Assembly (NCBI GenBank): GCA_964246745.1
Contig: CAXTRK010000014.1
Span: forward strand, 1 to 64,000
Source of the DNA: Lichenicoccus sp964246745
Lineage (GTDB): Bacteria > Pseudomonadota > Alphaproteobacteria > Acetobacterales > Acetobacteraceae
Length of the DNA stretch: 64,000 nt
Direction of reading: 5' to 3'
Part shown: positions 52,904 through 60,702 of the stretch, piece by piece
How positions within the stretch are numbered: position 1 is the stretch's first letter
How the letters are laid out: every line of letters starts with the position of its first letter
Program-made: the position numbers and the translations under genes
Notes under the pieces: generated by a model
What the model saw: the letters and a program-made list of their open reading frames with translations, nothing else
The model's database searches: none
Told to the model about the DNA's origin: nothing

Positions 52904-54142
52904 ATGCTGACATATCTGCTGATCGGATTGGGCGGCGCCGCGGGCAGCATCGTGCGCGCCTGGCTGGGCGCCGCGGTCGCAGCCCTTTCCGGTCCCGCCT
53001 TTCCGTGGGGCACCATCCTGATCAACATCATAGGCTCGTTCGTGATCGGCTTTTTCGGCACGCTGACGGCGACCGACGGCCGTTTCGCCGTCGCATCCGA
53101 TTGGCGCGCCTTCGTGATGATCGGCCTTTGCGGCGGCTTCACGACCTTCTCGTCATTCAGCCTGCAGACCCTGGAGCTGATACGCGACGACCGCGCCGCC
53201 CAGGCGCTCGGCAATATCGCGCTGTCGGTGGGGCTGTGCCTGGCCGCCGTCGCGGCAGGCGCCTCCATGGGGCTGGTCACGCGCACCTCCCGCCTCGCCG
53301 CGGCCGGCGCGCCGCCGGGCGGCACACTTGGCGGCAGCATGGTTGTCGTCCTGCACGGGCCGGAGCGGGTGGATGATATGCTGGGTGCGGCGGCGCGGCT
53401 TCTGGCCCTTGGCGAGGGACGCAAGGTGACCGCGCTGGCCGCGCACGACAGGATCATGGCGCCCTTGCTGCCGAGCGAAGAGGTGATGACGCGCGAGCGC
53501 AAGGCGGCGATCGCGGCGCGTCACGATGAGTGGTCCCTGGGCATGCGCCAGGCCCTCGATCGCTGGGTTCGCGAGGAGGCGCGCCAAGGTTTTGCGGCGC
53601 GCTGGATAGAAGTCGGGGCTGATGTGGCGCGAGCGCTGACTGAGCACGGCCGTGACGCGCACCTGCTCTTGCTGGAACAGCATCCCGGCGATCCGGGTGC
53701 GGCCGCGCGTGTCCACGCGGCGCTGCTCGGAGCCGGCAGGCCGGTCCTGTTGGTGCCTCCGGGAGGCCTCGATTTCGGCGTTGATTTCGATGGCACGGTC
53801 GTCGTCGCGTGGGCGGACAACCGGCATGTCCGGCTGGCATTGAAAACCGCGGCGCCGTTGCTGGCCAAGGCCAGGCGCGTCGTCGTGCTGCGCGTCGATG
53901 CCGCGTCAGATCAGGGCATCCCCGTGGAGCTGAGGCATCTTCCTGTCGAGCTGATGACGACGCCACGTGGGGATGGGACGGTCGGCGCGCGCCTGCTCGC
54001 GGTCGCGCGCGACGCGGGCGCCAGTCTGCTCGTCATGGGCGGCGACAGTCACGGCGCGTTCCGGGAACGGATGCTCGGCGGTGTCACGCAGGGGGTGCTG
54101 GAGGCGGCCGACCTGCCAGTGCTGTTGCAGCACCAGGGGTAA
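52904..54142 (+). CDS. crcB: CrcB/Fluc fluoride channel fused to a UspA-like domain
   Basis: A 412-residue fusion. Residues 1-127 are a complete four-helix Fluc channel: GGAAGSIVRAWLG, Asn41 in WGTILINIIGSF, and the Phe box with Phe82 and Phe85 (GGFTTFSSF). Residues about 145-412 contain two UspA-like halves; the second has VVVAWADN, the G-rich loop GGDSHGAFRERMLGGVTQGV and a PVLLQH end. Standard CrcB is about 125 residues. No stop separates the parts. It starts 14 bases after prfC. The Usp part may sense ATP or stress. Confidence 0.88.
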   Translation: MLTYLLIGLGGAAGSIVRAWLGAAVAALSGPAFPWGTILINIIGSFVIGFFGTLTATDGRFAVASDWRAFVMIGLCGGFTTFSSFSLQTLELIRDDRAAQALGNIALSVGLCLAAVAAGASMGLVTRTSRLAAAGAPPGGTLGGSMVVVLHGPERVDDMLGAAARLLALGEGRKVTALAAHDRIMAPLLPSEEVMTRERKAAIAARHDEWSLGMRQALDRWVREEARQGFAARWIEVGADVARALTEHGRDAHLLLLEQHPGDPGAAARVHAALLGAGRPVLLVPPGGLDFGVDFDGTVVVAWADNRHVRLALKTAAPLLAKARRVVVLRVDAASDQGIPVELRHLPVELMTTPRGDGTVGARLLAVARDAGASLLVMGGDSHGAFRERMLGGVTQGVLEAADLPVLLQHQG

Positions 54143-54247
54143 TGCCACGCCGCCTGGCGACGTTGACGCCGCTGTGACCTCGGCCAACGGAACAGTCCGT
54201 TCACTGCCGGGTTGTGCTGCCGGAATCCAGACCCGGAGCACAGCATC

Positions 54248-54784
54248 ATGGCTATCGCAGGCAGGAAGATCGCGGTGCTTGCCACCGACGGCGTTGAAGA
54301 GGTCGAACTGACCGAACCGGTCAAGGCGTTGAGAGAGGCAGGCGCCGTGGTCAGCATCGTCTCGCTCGAGCCCGGCCAGTTCCAGGCGATGCGGCAGGAC
54401 GTGAATGCCTCGAGCAAGATCGATGTCGACGAGACCGTGGGCGAGGCCCGCGCGGATCAGTTCGACGGATTGGTGCTGCCCGGCGGCACCACCAATCCGG
54501 ACAAGCTCCGCATCGACGACAAGGCGGTTGCGTTCGTCAAATCGTTTGTCGATGCCGACAAGCCGATCGCGGCGATCTGCCATGGTCCCTGGACGCTGAT
54601 CAACGCGGGCGGCGTATCCGGGCACCGGATGACGTCCTGGCCGTCGCTGCAGACCGACCTGCGCAATGCCGGCGCTGAATGGGTCGACGAGACCTGCGTG
54701 CGCGATGGCAAGCTGGTCACCTCGCGTAACCCGAAGGATCTGCCGGCGTTCTGCGAAGCCATCGTCGAGCTGTTCGCGGCGTAA
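54248..54784 (+). CDS. DJ-1/PfpI-family protein
   Basis: A 178-residue protein with the family nucleophile Cys in AAICHGPWTL and VLPGGTTNPDKLR upstream. KIAVLATDGVEEVELTEPV is the common start. Members are chaperones, proteases or deglycases; activity is disputed. GGAG lies before ATG 54248. Confidence 0.92.
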   Translation: MAIAGRKIAVLATDGVEEVELTEPVKALREAGAVVSIVSLEPGQFQAMRQDVNASSKIDVDETVGEARADQFDGLVLPGGTTNPDKLRIDDKAVAFVKSFVDADKPIAAICHGPWTLINAGGVSGHRMTSWPSLQTDLRNAGAEWVDETCVRDGKLVTSRNPKDLPAFCEAIVELFAA

Positions 54785-54793
54785 CGGCGCGGC

Positions 54794-54946
54794 TTACCCG
54801 AGCAGCCCGATCAGGGCTGCCGCGGCGAGGGCGAGGGCGGCTCCCAGGGCCGGTCGACCGACTCGCTCGCTTCCTGGCCCGCTTCGGCAGATCAGCGCCA
54901 CCCCGGCGAGCCAGATCGCAAGCACCGCCAGAGTGGCTGGCCTCAA
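54794..54946 (-). CDS. Candidate small two-helix membrane protein
   Basis: A possible 50-residue protein starting at TTG 54946, overlapping the GNAT stop (TTGA). It would hold two hydrophobic segments (ATLAVLAIWLAGVALIC; AALALAAAALIGLLG) joined by a short charged loop (RSGPGSERVGR). Position and overlap support it; a TTG start and Ala-rich content leave doubt. Confidence 0.42.
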   Translation of the reverse strand: MRPATLAVLAIWLAGVALICRSGPGSERVGRPALGAALALAAAALIGLLG

Positions 54947-55455
54947 CGCGCCGCCTCGTCCGCCAGCAGCGCCCAGCGCTCGTGGTCACGCCAAGCGCCA
55001 TCGACGAAAAGGTAACGCGGCGAAAATCCCTCCAGGCGAAATCCAGCCCGGCGCGCCAGCGCAATCGACGCGACGTTGCCAGGCTGAATGTTGGCCTCCA
55101 GCCGATGCAGGCCGAGGGCTTCAAAGCCGAAGCGGCATGCCTGCCGCAAAGCGTCCGTCATCAGCCCACGCCGCGCCGTTGCAATCATCCCGTAATAGCC
55201 GAGATAGGCGTTCTGGAAGCTCCCAGTGACGACCTCGCTCAGCGTCAGGACGCCGGCAATCTCGCCGGAGATGGCTGCCCTGGCGACAAGGGCCACCAGG
55301 CCTCTCGTCTGGACCCGGCGGAACCATGTCTCGAAGCCGGGTCGGTCGACGGGAGGGGTTGCCCATGGGTGATGCAGCGCGCGGCTCTGCCGATTGGCCT
55401 CGATCAGCGCTTCTGCGTCTTCCCAGACAAGCGGATCAAGGCGCGTTGAAGGCAT
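54943..55455 (-). CDS. GNAT N-acetyltransferase (RimJ/RimL type)
   Basis: A 170-residue acetyltransferase. The acetyl-CoA region ATARRGLMTDALR and the sequence LHRLEANIQPGNVASIALARRAGFRLEG are typical of RimJ/RimL and ribosomal-alanine acetyltransferases. Target is unknown. It is just downstream of the helicase gene on the same strand. Confidence 0.9.
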   Translation of the reverse strand: MPSTRLDPLVWEDAEALIEANRQSRALHHPWATPPVDRPGFETWFRRVQTRGLVALVARAAISGEIAGVLTLSEVVTGSFQNAYLGYYGMIATARRGLMTDALRQACRFGFEALGLHRLEANIQPGNVASIALARRAGFRLEGFSPRYLFVDGAWRDHERWALLADEAAR

Positions 55456-55463
55456 CGCGCAGC

Positions 55464-57182
55464 CTACCTTGCCGAGGCAGCCCGCCGGCGTGAAGAGCCT
55501 TCGTTGAGACGCCGCGCGGGCGGACGCGAGCCAGAGGGCGTACTAGAAGGTGCTCCGGACGCGGCCTCGATGCGGACCTCGTCATCCTCGGCGCCGGCGA
55601 CGCATTCCTTGAAGCGGGCGGCGGTCGACGGGCTGATCTCGAACAGCGTCTCCCGCTCGGCGATACGGATCGCGCCAATATCGCGCTTGGTGACACCGCC
55701 GAGGCGGCAGATCAGCGGCACCAGCCATTTTGGATCAGCGCGCTGGTGCCGTCCGATCGCCATACGGAACCAGATTCCCTCGCCGGGAGCGATACGGTCC
55801 GGCCGGTCGGCGCGTGTGCGCGGCGCGGGCGGCGCATCGCCGGCCGGGCGGCGCTCAAGCGCCCGCGCCGAGACCGCCACGACCTCCTCGGGCTCCGGCA
55901 GACGCGCGCGGTGCAGCCGGATCAGGGCGGCGGCGATGTCCTCTGGCGCGCGGCCCTCCAGCAAGGTGCGCGCGAGTTCCCTGTCCTCTGGCTCGATCGG
56001 CCCGGCGAGCAGCGGATCCGCAAGCAGCCGCTCGCTGTCCCGGGCGCGTATCTCGTCCACCGTCGGCGGTCCGCTCCAGCTTGCGCTGACATTGGCGGCG
56101 GCGAGCAGCATCTCGGCGCGCCGCCTGCGTAGTTGCGGCACGATCACGACGCACGTGCCCTTGCGTCCGGCGCGGCCGGTGCGGCCGCTGCGGTGCAGCA
56201 GCGTCGCCGCCTCGGTCGGCAGGCTCGCATGCACCACCAAGCCGAGATCGGGCAGGTCGAGGCCACGCGCCGCCACGTCGGTGGCGACGCAGACCCGTGC
56301 CTGACCGGTGCGCAGCGATTCGAGCGCCCGCGACCGCTCGCTCTGGCTCAGCTCGCCGGACAGCGCCACGGAAGCGAAGCCGCGCTCCAGCAGGCTGCCG
56401 TGCATGTGCCGGACCATCTCGCGCGTGTTGCAGAACACCATCGCCGTCGGGCTCTCGAAGTAGCGCAGCACGTTGACGACGCTGTGCTCCTCTTCGCTGC
56501 GCGCGGCGAGCACGCAGCGATATTCAATGTCGGCATGCTGGACGCGGTTGCCGCCGCCAGTGTCGATGCGTAGCGCGTCACGCTGATACCGCCGGGCAAG
56601 GCTCGCGATCTCGCGCGCGATTGTGGCCGAGAACAGCAGCGTGCGGCGGCTCTGCGGCGTCTTGTCGAGAATCGTCTCCAGTTCCTCGCGAAAGCCGAGA
56701 TCGAGCATTTCGTCGGCCTCGTCGAGCACGACGACGCCAAGCCCGGAGACGTCAAGACGTCCGCGAGTGAGATGATCACAGAGCCGGCCGGGGGTGCCGA
56801 CGACGATATGGCAGCCGCCGGCAAGCGCCTGCGCCTCACGACGGAGGTCCATCCCCCCGATGCAGGAGATGATGCGCGCGCCGGTGTCGGCATAGAGCCA
56901 GGACAGTTCGCGATGCACCTGCATGGCGAGCTCGCGGGTCGGCGCGATCACCAGCGCGAGCGGGGCCGCGGCGCGCTCGAACCGCGGCGCCGTGCCGAGC
57001 AGCGTGTCCGCGGCGGCCAGACCGTAGGCCACGGTTTTGCCGGAGCCAGTCTGCGCCGAGACCAGCAGGTCGCGACCGGAGGTTTCCGGCTGCAGCACCG
57101 CATCCTGCACGGAAGTCGGTTCAGCATAGCCGCGCGCGGTCAGCGCCTGCGCGAGCGAGGGATGGATCGGAGGAAAGGGCAT
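55464..57182 (-). CDS. DEAD-box RNA helicase, DbpA-like
   Basis: A 572-residue helicase. Motif I AQTGSGKT, II DEAD, III SAT, VI HRSGRTGRAGRKG are intact. Residues about 460-530 (GIWFRMAIGRHQRADPKWLV; GAIRIAERETLFEI) form the DbpA-type RNA-binding domain, which targets rRNA in E. coli DbpA. The C-terminal tail is basic and disordered (RRLNEGSSRRRAASAR). Probable role in ribosome assembly. Confidence 0.92.
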   Translation of the reverse strand: MPFPPIHPSLAQALTARGYAEPTSVQDAVLQPETSGRDLLVSAQTGSGKTVAYGLAAADTLLGTAPRFERAAAPLALVIAPTRELAMQVHRELSWLYADTGARIISCIGGMDLRREAQALAGGCHIVVGTPGRLCDHLTRGRLDVSGLGVVVLDEADEMLDLGFREELETILDKTPQSRRTLLFSATIAREIASLARRYQRDALRIDTGGGNRVQHADIEYRCVLAARSEEEHSVVNVLRYFESPTAMVFCNTREMVRHMHGSLLERGFASVALSGELSQSERSRALESLRTGQARVCVATDVAARGLDLPDLGLVVHASLPTEAATLLHRSGRTGRAGRKGTCVVIVPQLRRRRAEMLLAAANVSASWSGPPTVDEIRARDSERLLADPLLAGPIEPEDRELARTLLEGRAPEDIAAALIRLHRARLPEPEEVVAVSARALERRPAGDAPPAPRTRADRPDRIAPGEGIWFRMAIGRHQRADPKWLVPLICRLGGVTKRDIGAIRIAERETLFEISPSTAARFKECVAGAEDDEVRIEAASGAPSSTPSGSRPPARRLNEGSSRRRAASAR

Positions 57183-57218
57183 GGCGCGTCTATAGGACGA
57201 ACCAGGCCATGTCCGACA

Positions 57219-57932
57219 TCATTTTCGCCACGCTGGGAGAGGAAGCACACTAAAGTCGGGTTCCGCCGCCGCCGCTTCCACCGGCCCGGCTTCCATCGGA
57301 TGCCGCCCGATGACCGCGTAAATCGGATCACGCCAGTCAGGATCATCCGGGTCGGGCAGCACCTCGCCGACCTCGTTCTCGCTCAATCCGGCGCGCGACA
57401 ACAGCATCAGCAGCAGACGCTGCCGTTCCGTGGCCTCCAGCGCCTGCCAGATTGCCACCGCCTTGGACGGAAAGCACCGGTTGGAGGAGGTGATCACCAG
57501 CGGCGCGCCTGGCCGCAGACAGCGGGCAAGCTCACGGAACACCGCGACCGGCCGCTGCAGGTATTGCACACTGACGCACACGCAGGCCGCGTCCAGGCAA
57601 CGGTCGGCGAGCGCGAGCGCAGGATTTTCGTTCAGGTCCTGCACAAAATACTCGTCGAGCCGAGGGTTGGCGGCAAGTTCTTCCTCGTTCATGCCATGGC
57701 CGATCACCCGCTGGAACGCCATCTCCTCCGGCAGGTGGCTGATCCAACTGCTCATCAGATCAAGGATGACGCCGCCTTCGCGCAGCACGGTGCGGTATAA
57801 CGCCGTTACCGCGCGTTGTGCCCCATCGTCGATATGCGTGACGAAGCGCGGCTGCGCATAGAATAGAGAGTCGGGCGTGGGGTCGGCCTTGTCGAAGGCG
57901 CGTGGATGAAGCCCCTCGATGTCGTCTTCCAT
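57219..57932 (-). CDS. Class I SAM methyltransferase-like protein
   Basis: A 237-residue protein. The SAM region is GGVILDLMSSWISHLP, followed by CVCVSVQYLQRPVAVFRELA and LRPGAPLVITSSNR, the methyltransferase 11 pattern. ATG 57932 follows the previous stop by two bases; TTG 57938 (overlapping) is an alternative. Substrate unknown. Confidence 0.8.
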   Translation of the reverse strand: MEDDIEGLHPRAFDKADPTPDSLFYAQPRFVTHIDDGAQRAVTALYRTVLREGGVILDLMSSWISHLPEEMAFQRVIGHGMNEEELAANPRLDEYFVQDLNENPALALADRCLDAACVCVSVQYLQRPVAVFRELARCLRPGAPLVITSSNRCFPSKAVAIWQALEATERQRLLLMLLSRAGLSENEVGEVLPDPDDPDWRDPIYAVIGRHPMEAGPVEAAAAEPDFSVLPLPAWRK

Positions 57933-57934
57933 GA

Positions 57935-58129
57935 TCAACCGCCATCCAGCCCCGCGTCGATCGCGTCGCGGGCCGCCATTACCGCGGTCTTGAACGATCC
58001 CCGCATTCCCGTGCCGCCCGCAACACCGCGTTCAAGGCCGCCGCCGAAATGTACCGTCCAGAGACGCTGGCCGTCCTGCTCTGGACCGATCACGTATTGC
58101 ACATTCCGGTAGAGCAGGATTTGTTCCAT
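57935..58129 (-). CDS. Conserved small hypothetical protein
   Basis: A 64-residue protein starting at ATG 58129 with GAGGTGAGG upstream. Sequence GQRLWTVHFGGGLERGVAGG and RGSFKTAVMAARDAID resembles the small DUF2188-like group, but I cannot assign it. It is translationally tight with the methyltransferase downstream. Confidence 0.65.
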   Translation of the reverse strand: MEQILLYRNVQYVIGPEQDGQRLWTVHFGGGLERGVAGGTGMRGSFKTAVMAARDAIDAGLDGG

Positions 58130-58250
58130 AGCCTCACCTCGTGCTCTCACTATGCAACGTTTCAATGCGGTTCAAGATGCCTGCCCACTGGACAATGCCG
58201 GGCAAGTGATCGGATCGCCGGGCCAATCAGCAGTCTCGACCGGAGTCATC

Positions 58251-59768
58251 ATGTCAGCACCGTCCGCCATTGCCGTCCGGGCGGCGCCCCTCGTGCAACC
58301 GAGCCGCACCCGATCCTTCTCCGTCGTGCTGATGATCGAGCTCTGGGAGCGGTTCGGCTATTACGGCATGCAGGCATTGCTGCTGCTGTTCATGGTGCAG
58401 CGCCTCGGCTTCCACGACTCCCGCGCCAATCTGCTCTGGGGCGCCTTTGCCGCCCTGACCTATGCCGCGCCCGCGATCGGCGGCTGGATCGGCGATGCGG
58501 TGCTCGGCTCCAGGCGAACCATGCTGCTCGGCGCCTGCACGCTCGCACTCGGCTACCTGCTGCTGTCGTTGCCGGTGGGCGGCATTCTGATGCTCTACCT
58601 GGCGATGGGGGTGATCAGCGTCGGTAACGGTCTGTTCAAATCCAACGCCGCCAACATCGTGCGCCGGATTTACGAGGGCGACGACGCCCGCCTCGATGGC
58701 GCCTTTACCATCTACTACATGGCGGTCAATGTCGGCGCCACGGTTTCGCAGTTGCTGTCTCCGTGGCTGAAGGACCAGTACGGCTGGCACGCCGCCTTCA
58801 TCGCCAGCTTCATCGGCCTGGCGTTCGGGCTTGCCAACTACGCGGTGATGCATCGCTGGCTCGACCATGTCGGCTCGGCGCCGGATGCGCAGCCGTTGCG
58901 GCTTGCGCGCCTGGGCGGCGTGCTTGCCGGCGGCATTGCCGCAATCGCCATCATCGGCTTCGTGCTGCAGCATCCCGCCGTCGCCCGCGATTGCATCTGG
59001 CTTGCCGCCATCGTCGTGGCGGGGATTTGGCTGTGGACCTTCCGCGCCAGCGCGGCGGGCGAGCGGTGCGGCCTGCTGATGATGTATCTGCTGACCGTCG
59101 AGGTGATGCTGTTCTTTGTTTTCTACCAACAGATGGGCACCTCGCTGACGCTGTTCGCGCTGCGCAATGTCGACCTCAGCTTCCGCTTCGCCGGCATGGC
59201 TTTGTTCCAATGGTCGCCCGGCCAGTTCCAGGCGCTCGATCCGATCTGGATCATGCTGCTGAGCCCGCCCTTGGCATGGCTCTACAACCGGCTTGGCGCC
59301 TCCGGGCGCGACCTGCCGATGGCCGGCAAGTTCGTGCTTGGCTTCGCCTGTGTCGCCGGCGGCTTCCTGATCTGGTGGCTGGCCTGCAGGGCAAGCCGCA
59401 CCGGCTTGATTTCACCCTGGGTGATGGTGTGGGGCTATGGGTTGCTGTCCCTCGGCGAGCTGCTGATCAGCGGCCTGGGGCTGGCGGTGGCGGCACGCTA
59501 CGTGCCGGCGCGGATGAGCGGCTTCATGATGGGCGCCTACTTCGTCGCCGTCGGCGTCGCCATGTACACCGGCAGCGCGGTCGCCAATTTTGCCGCGGTT
59601 CCCGAACTCGGCGGCGCGGCTGCGAGCCCGCTCACCAGCCTGCCGATCTATGCCGGCCTGTTTCTTCGGCTTTTCGTCGCCGCCTGCGCCTTGACGGTGC
59701 TGTTCGCCGCATTGCTGCCGGTTGCCAGCAGGCTTGACCGCGCCCATCGCCGTGCCACCGACATGTAG
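58251..59768 (+). CDS. POT-family proton-dependent peptide transporter
   Basis: A 505-residue inner-membrane carrier of the POT/PTR family. The hallmark ELWERFGYYGMQALLLLF is near residue 30, and FKSNAANIVRRIYEGDD (the second POT signature region) follows. About 12-14 helices. It imports di- and tripeptides with protons. ATG 58251 has CGGAG six bases upstream. The surroundings hold no peptidase gene. Confidence 0.93.
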   Translation: MSAPSAIAVRAAPLVQPSRTRSFSVVLMIELWERFGYYGMQALLLLFMVQRLGFHDSRANLLWGAFAALTYAAPAIGGWIGDAVLGSRRTMLLGACTLALGYLLLSLPVGGILMLYLAMGVISVGNGLFKSNAANIVRRIYEGDDARLDGAFTIYYMAVNVGATVSQLLSPWLKDQYGWHAAFIASFIGLAFGLANYAVMHRWLDHVGSAPDAQPLRLARLGGVLAGGIAAIAIIGFVLQHPAVARDCIWLAAIVVAGIWLWTFRASAAGERCGLLMMYLLTVEVMLFFVFYQQMGTSLTLFALRNVDLSFRFAGMALFQWSPGQFQALDPIWIMLLSPPLAWLYNRLGASGRDLPMAGKFVLGFACVAGGFLIWWLACRASRTGLISPWVMVWGYGLLSLGELLISGLGLAVAARYVPARMSGFMMGAYFVAVGVAMYTGSAVANFAAVPELGGAAASPLTSLPIYAGLFLRLFVAACALTVLFAALLPVASRLDRAHRRATDM

Positions 59769-59852
59769 GCGGCAACGCCGAGCATTCAGACAGGGTCATT
59801 CACCTGGCTTTAATGCTCTTGCGTCACACTTGGCGGAGCGAAAGGAGCGCTC

Positions 59853-60629
59853 ATGACAGCCATGCCGTCTGGATGTGCCGCGTGCCGGACCACGCAGGAA
59901 ATCTTTCCGTTCACCATGGCTTTCCAGGCGATCGTCGACCTGGAGGAGAACCGGATCGACGCCTATGAAGCCCTGGTGCGCGGGCCGAACAACGAGGGCG
60001 CCGGCTATGTCCTGGCGCAGGTCAACGACGCCAACCGCTATGCCTTCGACCAGGCCTGCCGGGTCCGCGCGATCGAACTGGCGGCCAGGCTCGGCGTCGA
60101 CCGACAGCTCAACATCAACTTCCTGCCCAACGCGGTCTATGAGCCGCGCGCCTGCATCCGCATGACGCTGGATGCCGCCGCCCGCACCGGCTTTCCGCGC
60201 GACCGCCTCACCTTCGAGATCGTCGAGACCGAGACTATCGCCGACAGCGACCATCTCCGGCGCATCATCGCCGAATATCGCCGCCAGGGCTTCAGGATCG
60301 CGCTGGATGATTTCGCCACCGGCTATTCCGGGCTCGCCCGGCTCGCCGAGCTCAAGCCCGATATCGTCAAGCTCGATCGTGCGCTGGTGCGCGACTGCGA
60401 TCAGGATCACGCCCGGCTTGCCATCATCGCCAGCATGATCGGCCTCGGCCGCGAACTCGGGATCAAGATCGTGCTTGAAGGCGTCGAGCGTGCCGGCGAG
60501 ATGGAGGCGCTGCGCGCCGCCGGCGGCCGCTTCATGCAGGGCTTTTATTTCGCCAAACCCGCCTTTGAGGCGATCGACCGCGAGGCGGCACTCTGGTCCT
60601 CAGTCGCCCGCCGCGTCGTCTCGCCATAG
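59853..60629 (+). CDS. EAL-domain c-di-GMP phosphodiesterase
   Basis: A 258-residue stand-alone EAL protein. Motifs: YEALVRG, LNINFLP, FEIVETE, ALDDFATGYS (DDF intact), IVKLDR, LEGVE, MQGFYFAKP. All metal and catalytic residues appear present, so it should hydrolyse c-di-GMP. An N-terminal CAAC pair (GCAACRTTQ) could bind metal. It resembles the EAL half of BlrP1/YcgF but has no BLUF domain. AAAGGAG precedes the start. Confidence 0.92.
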   Translation: MTAMPSGCAACRTTQEIFPFTMAFQAIVDLEENRIDAYEALVRGPNNEGAGYVLAQVNDANRYAFDQACRVRAIELAARLGVDRQLNINFLPNAVYEPRACIRMTLDAAARTGFPRDRLTFEIVETETIADSDHLRRIIAEYRRQGFRIALDDFATGYSGLARLAELKPDIVKLDRALVRDCDQDHARLAIIASMIGLGRELGIKIVLEGVERAGEMEALRAAGGRFMQGFYFAKPAFEAIDREAALWSSVARRVVSP

Positions 60630-60702
60630 CGGCCCGCTCTGCAACCGCCGGCGCCGCGCCTGCTTGTAGCGCCAGGCAGGCGGCACGGCGGCAAGGCAGG
60701 CA

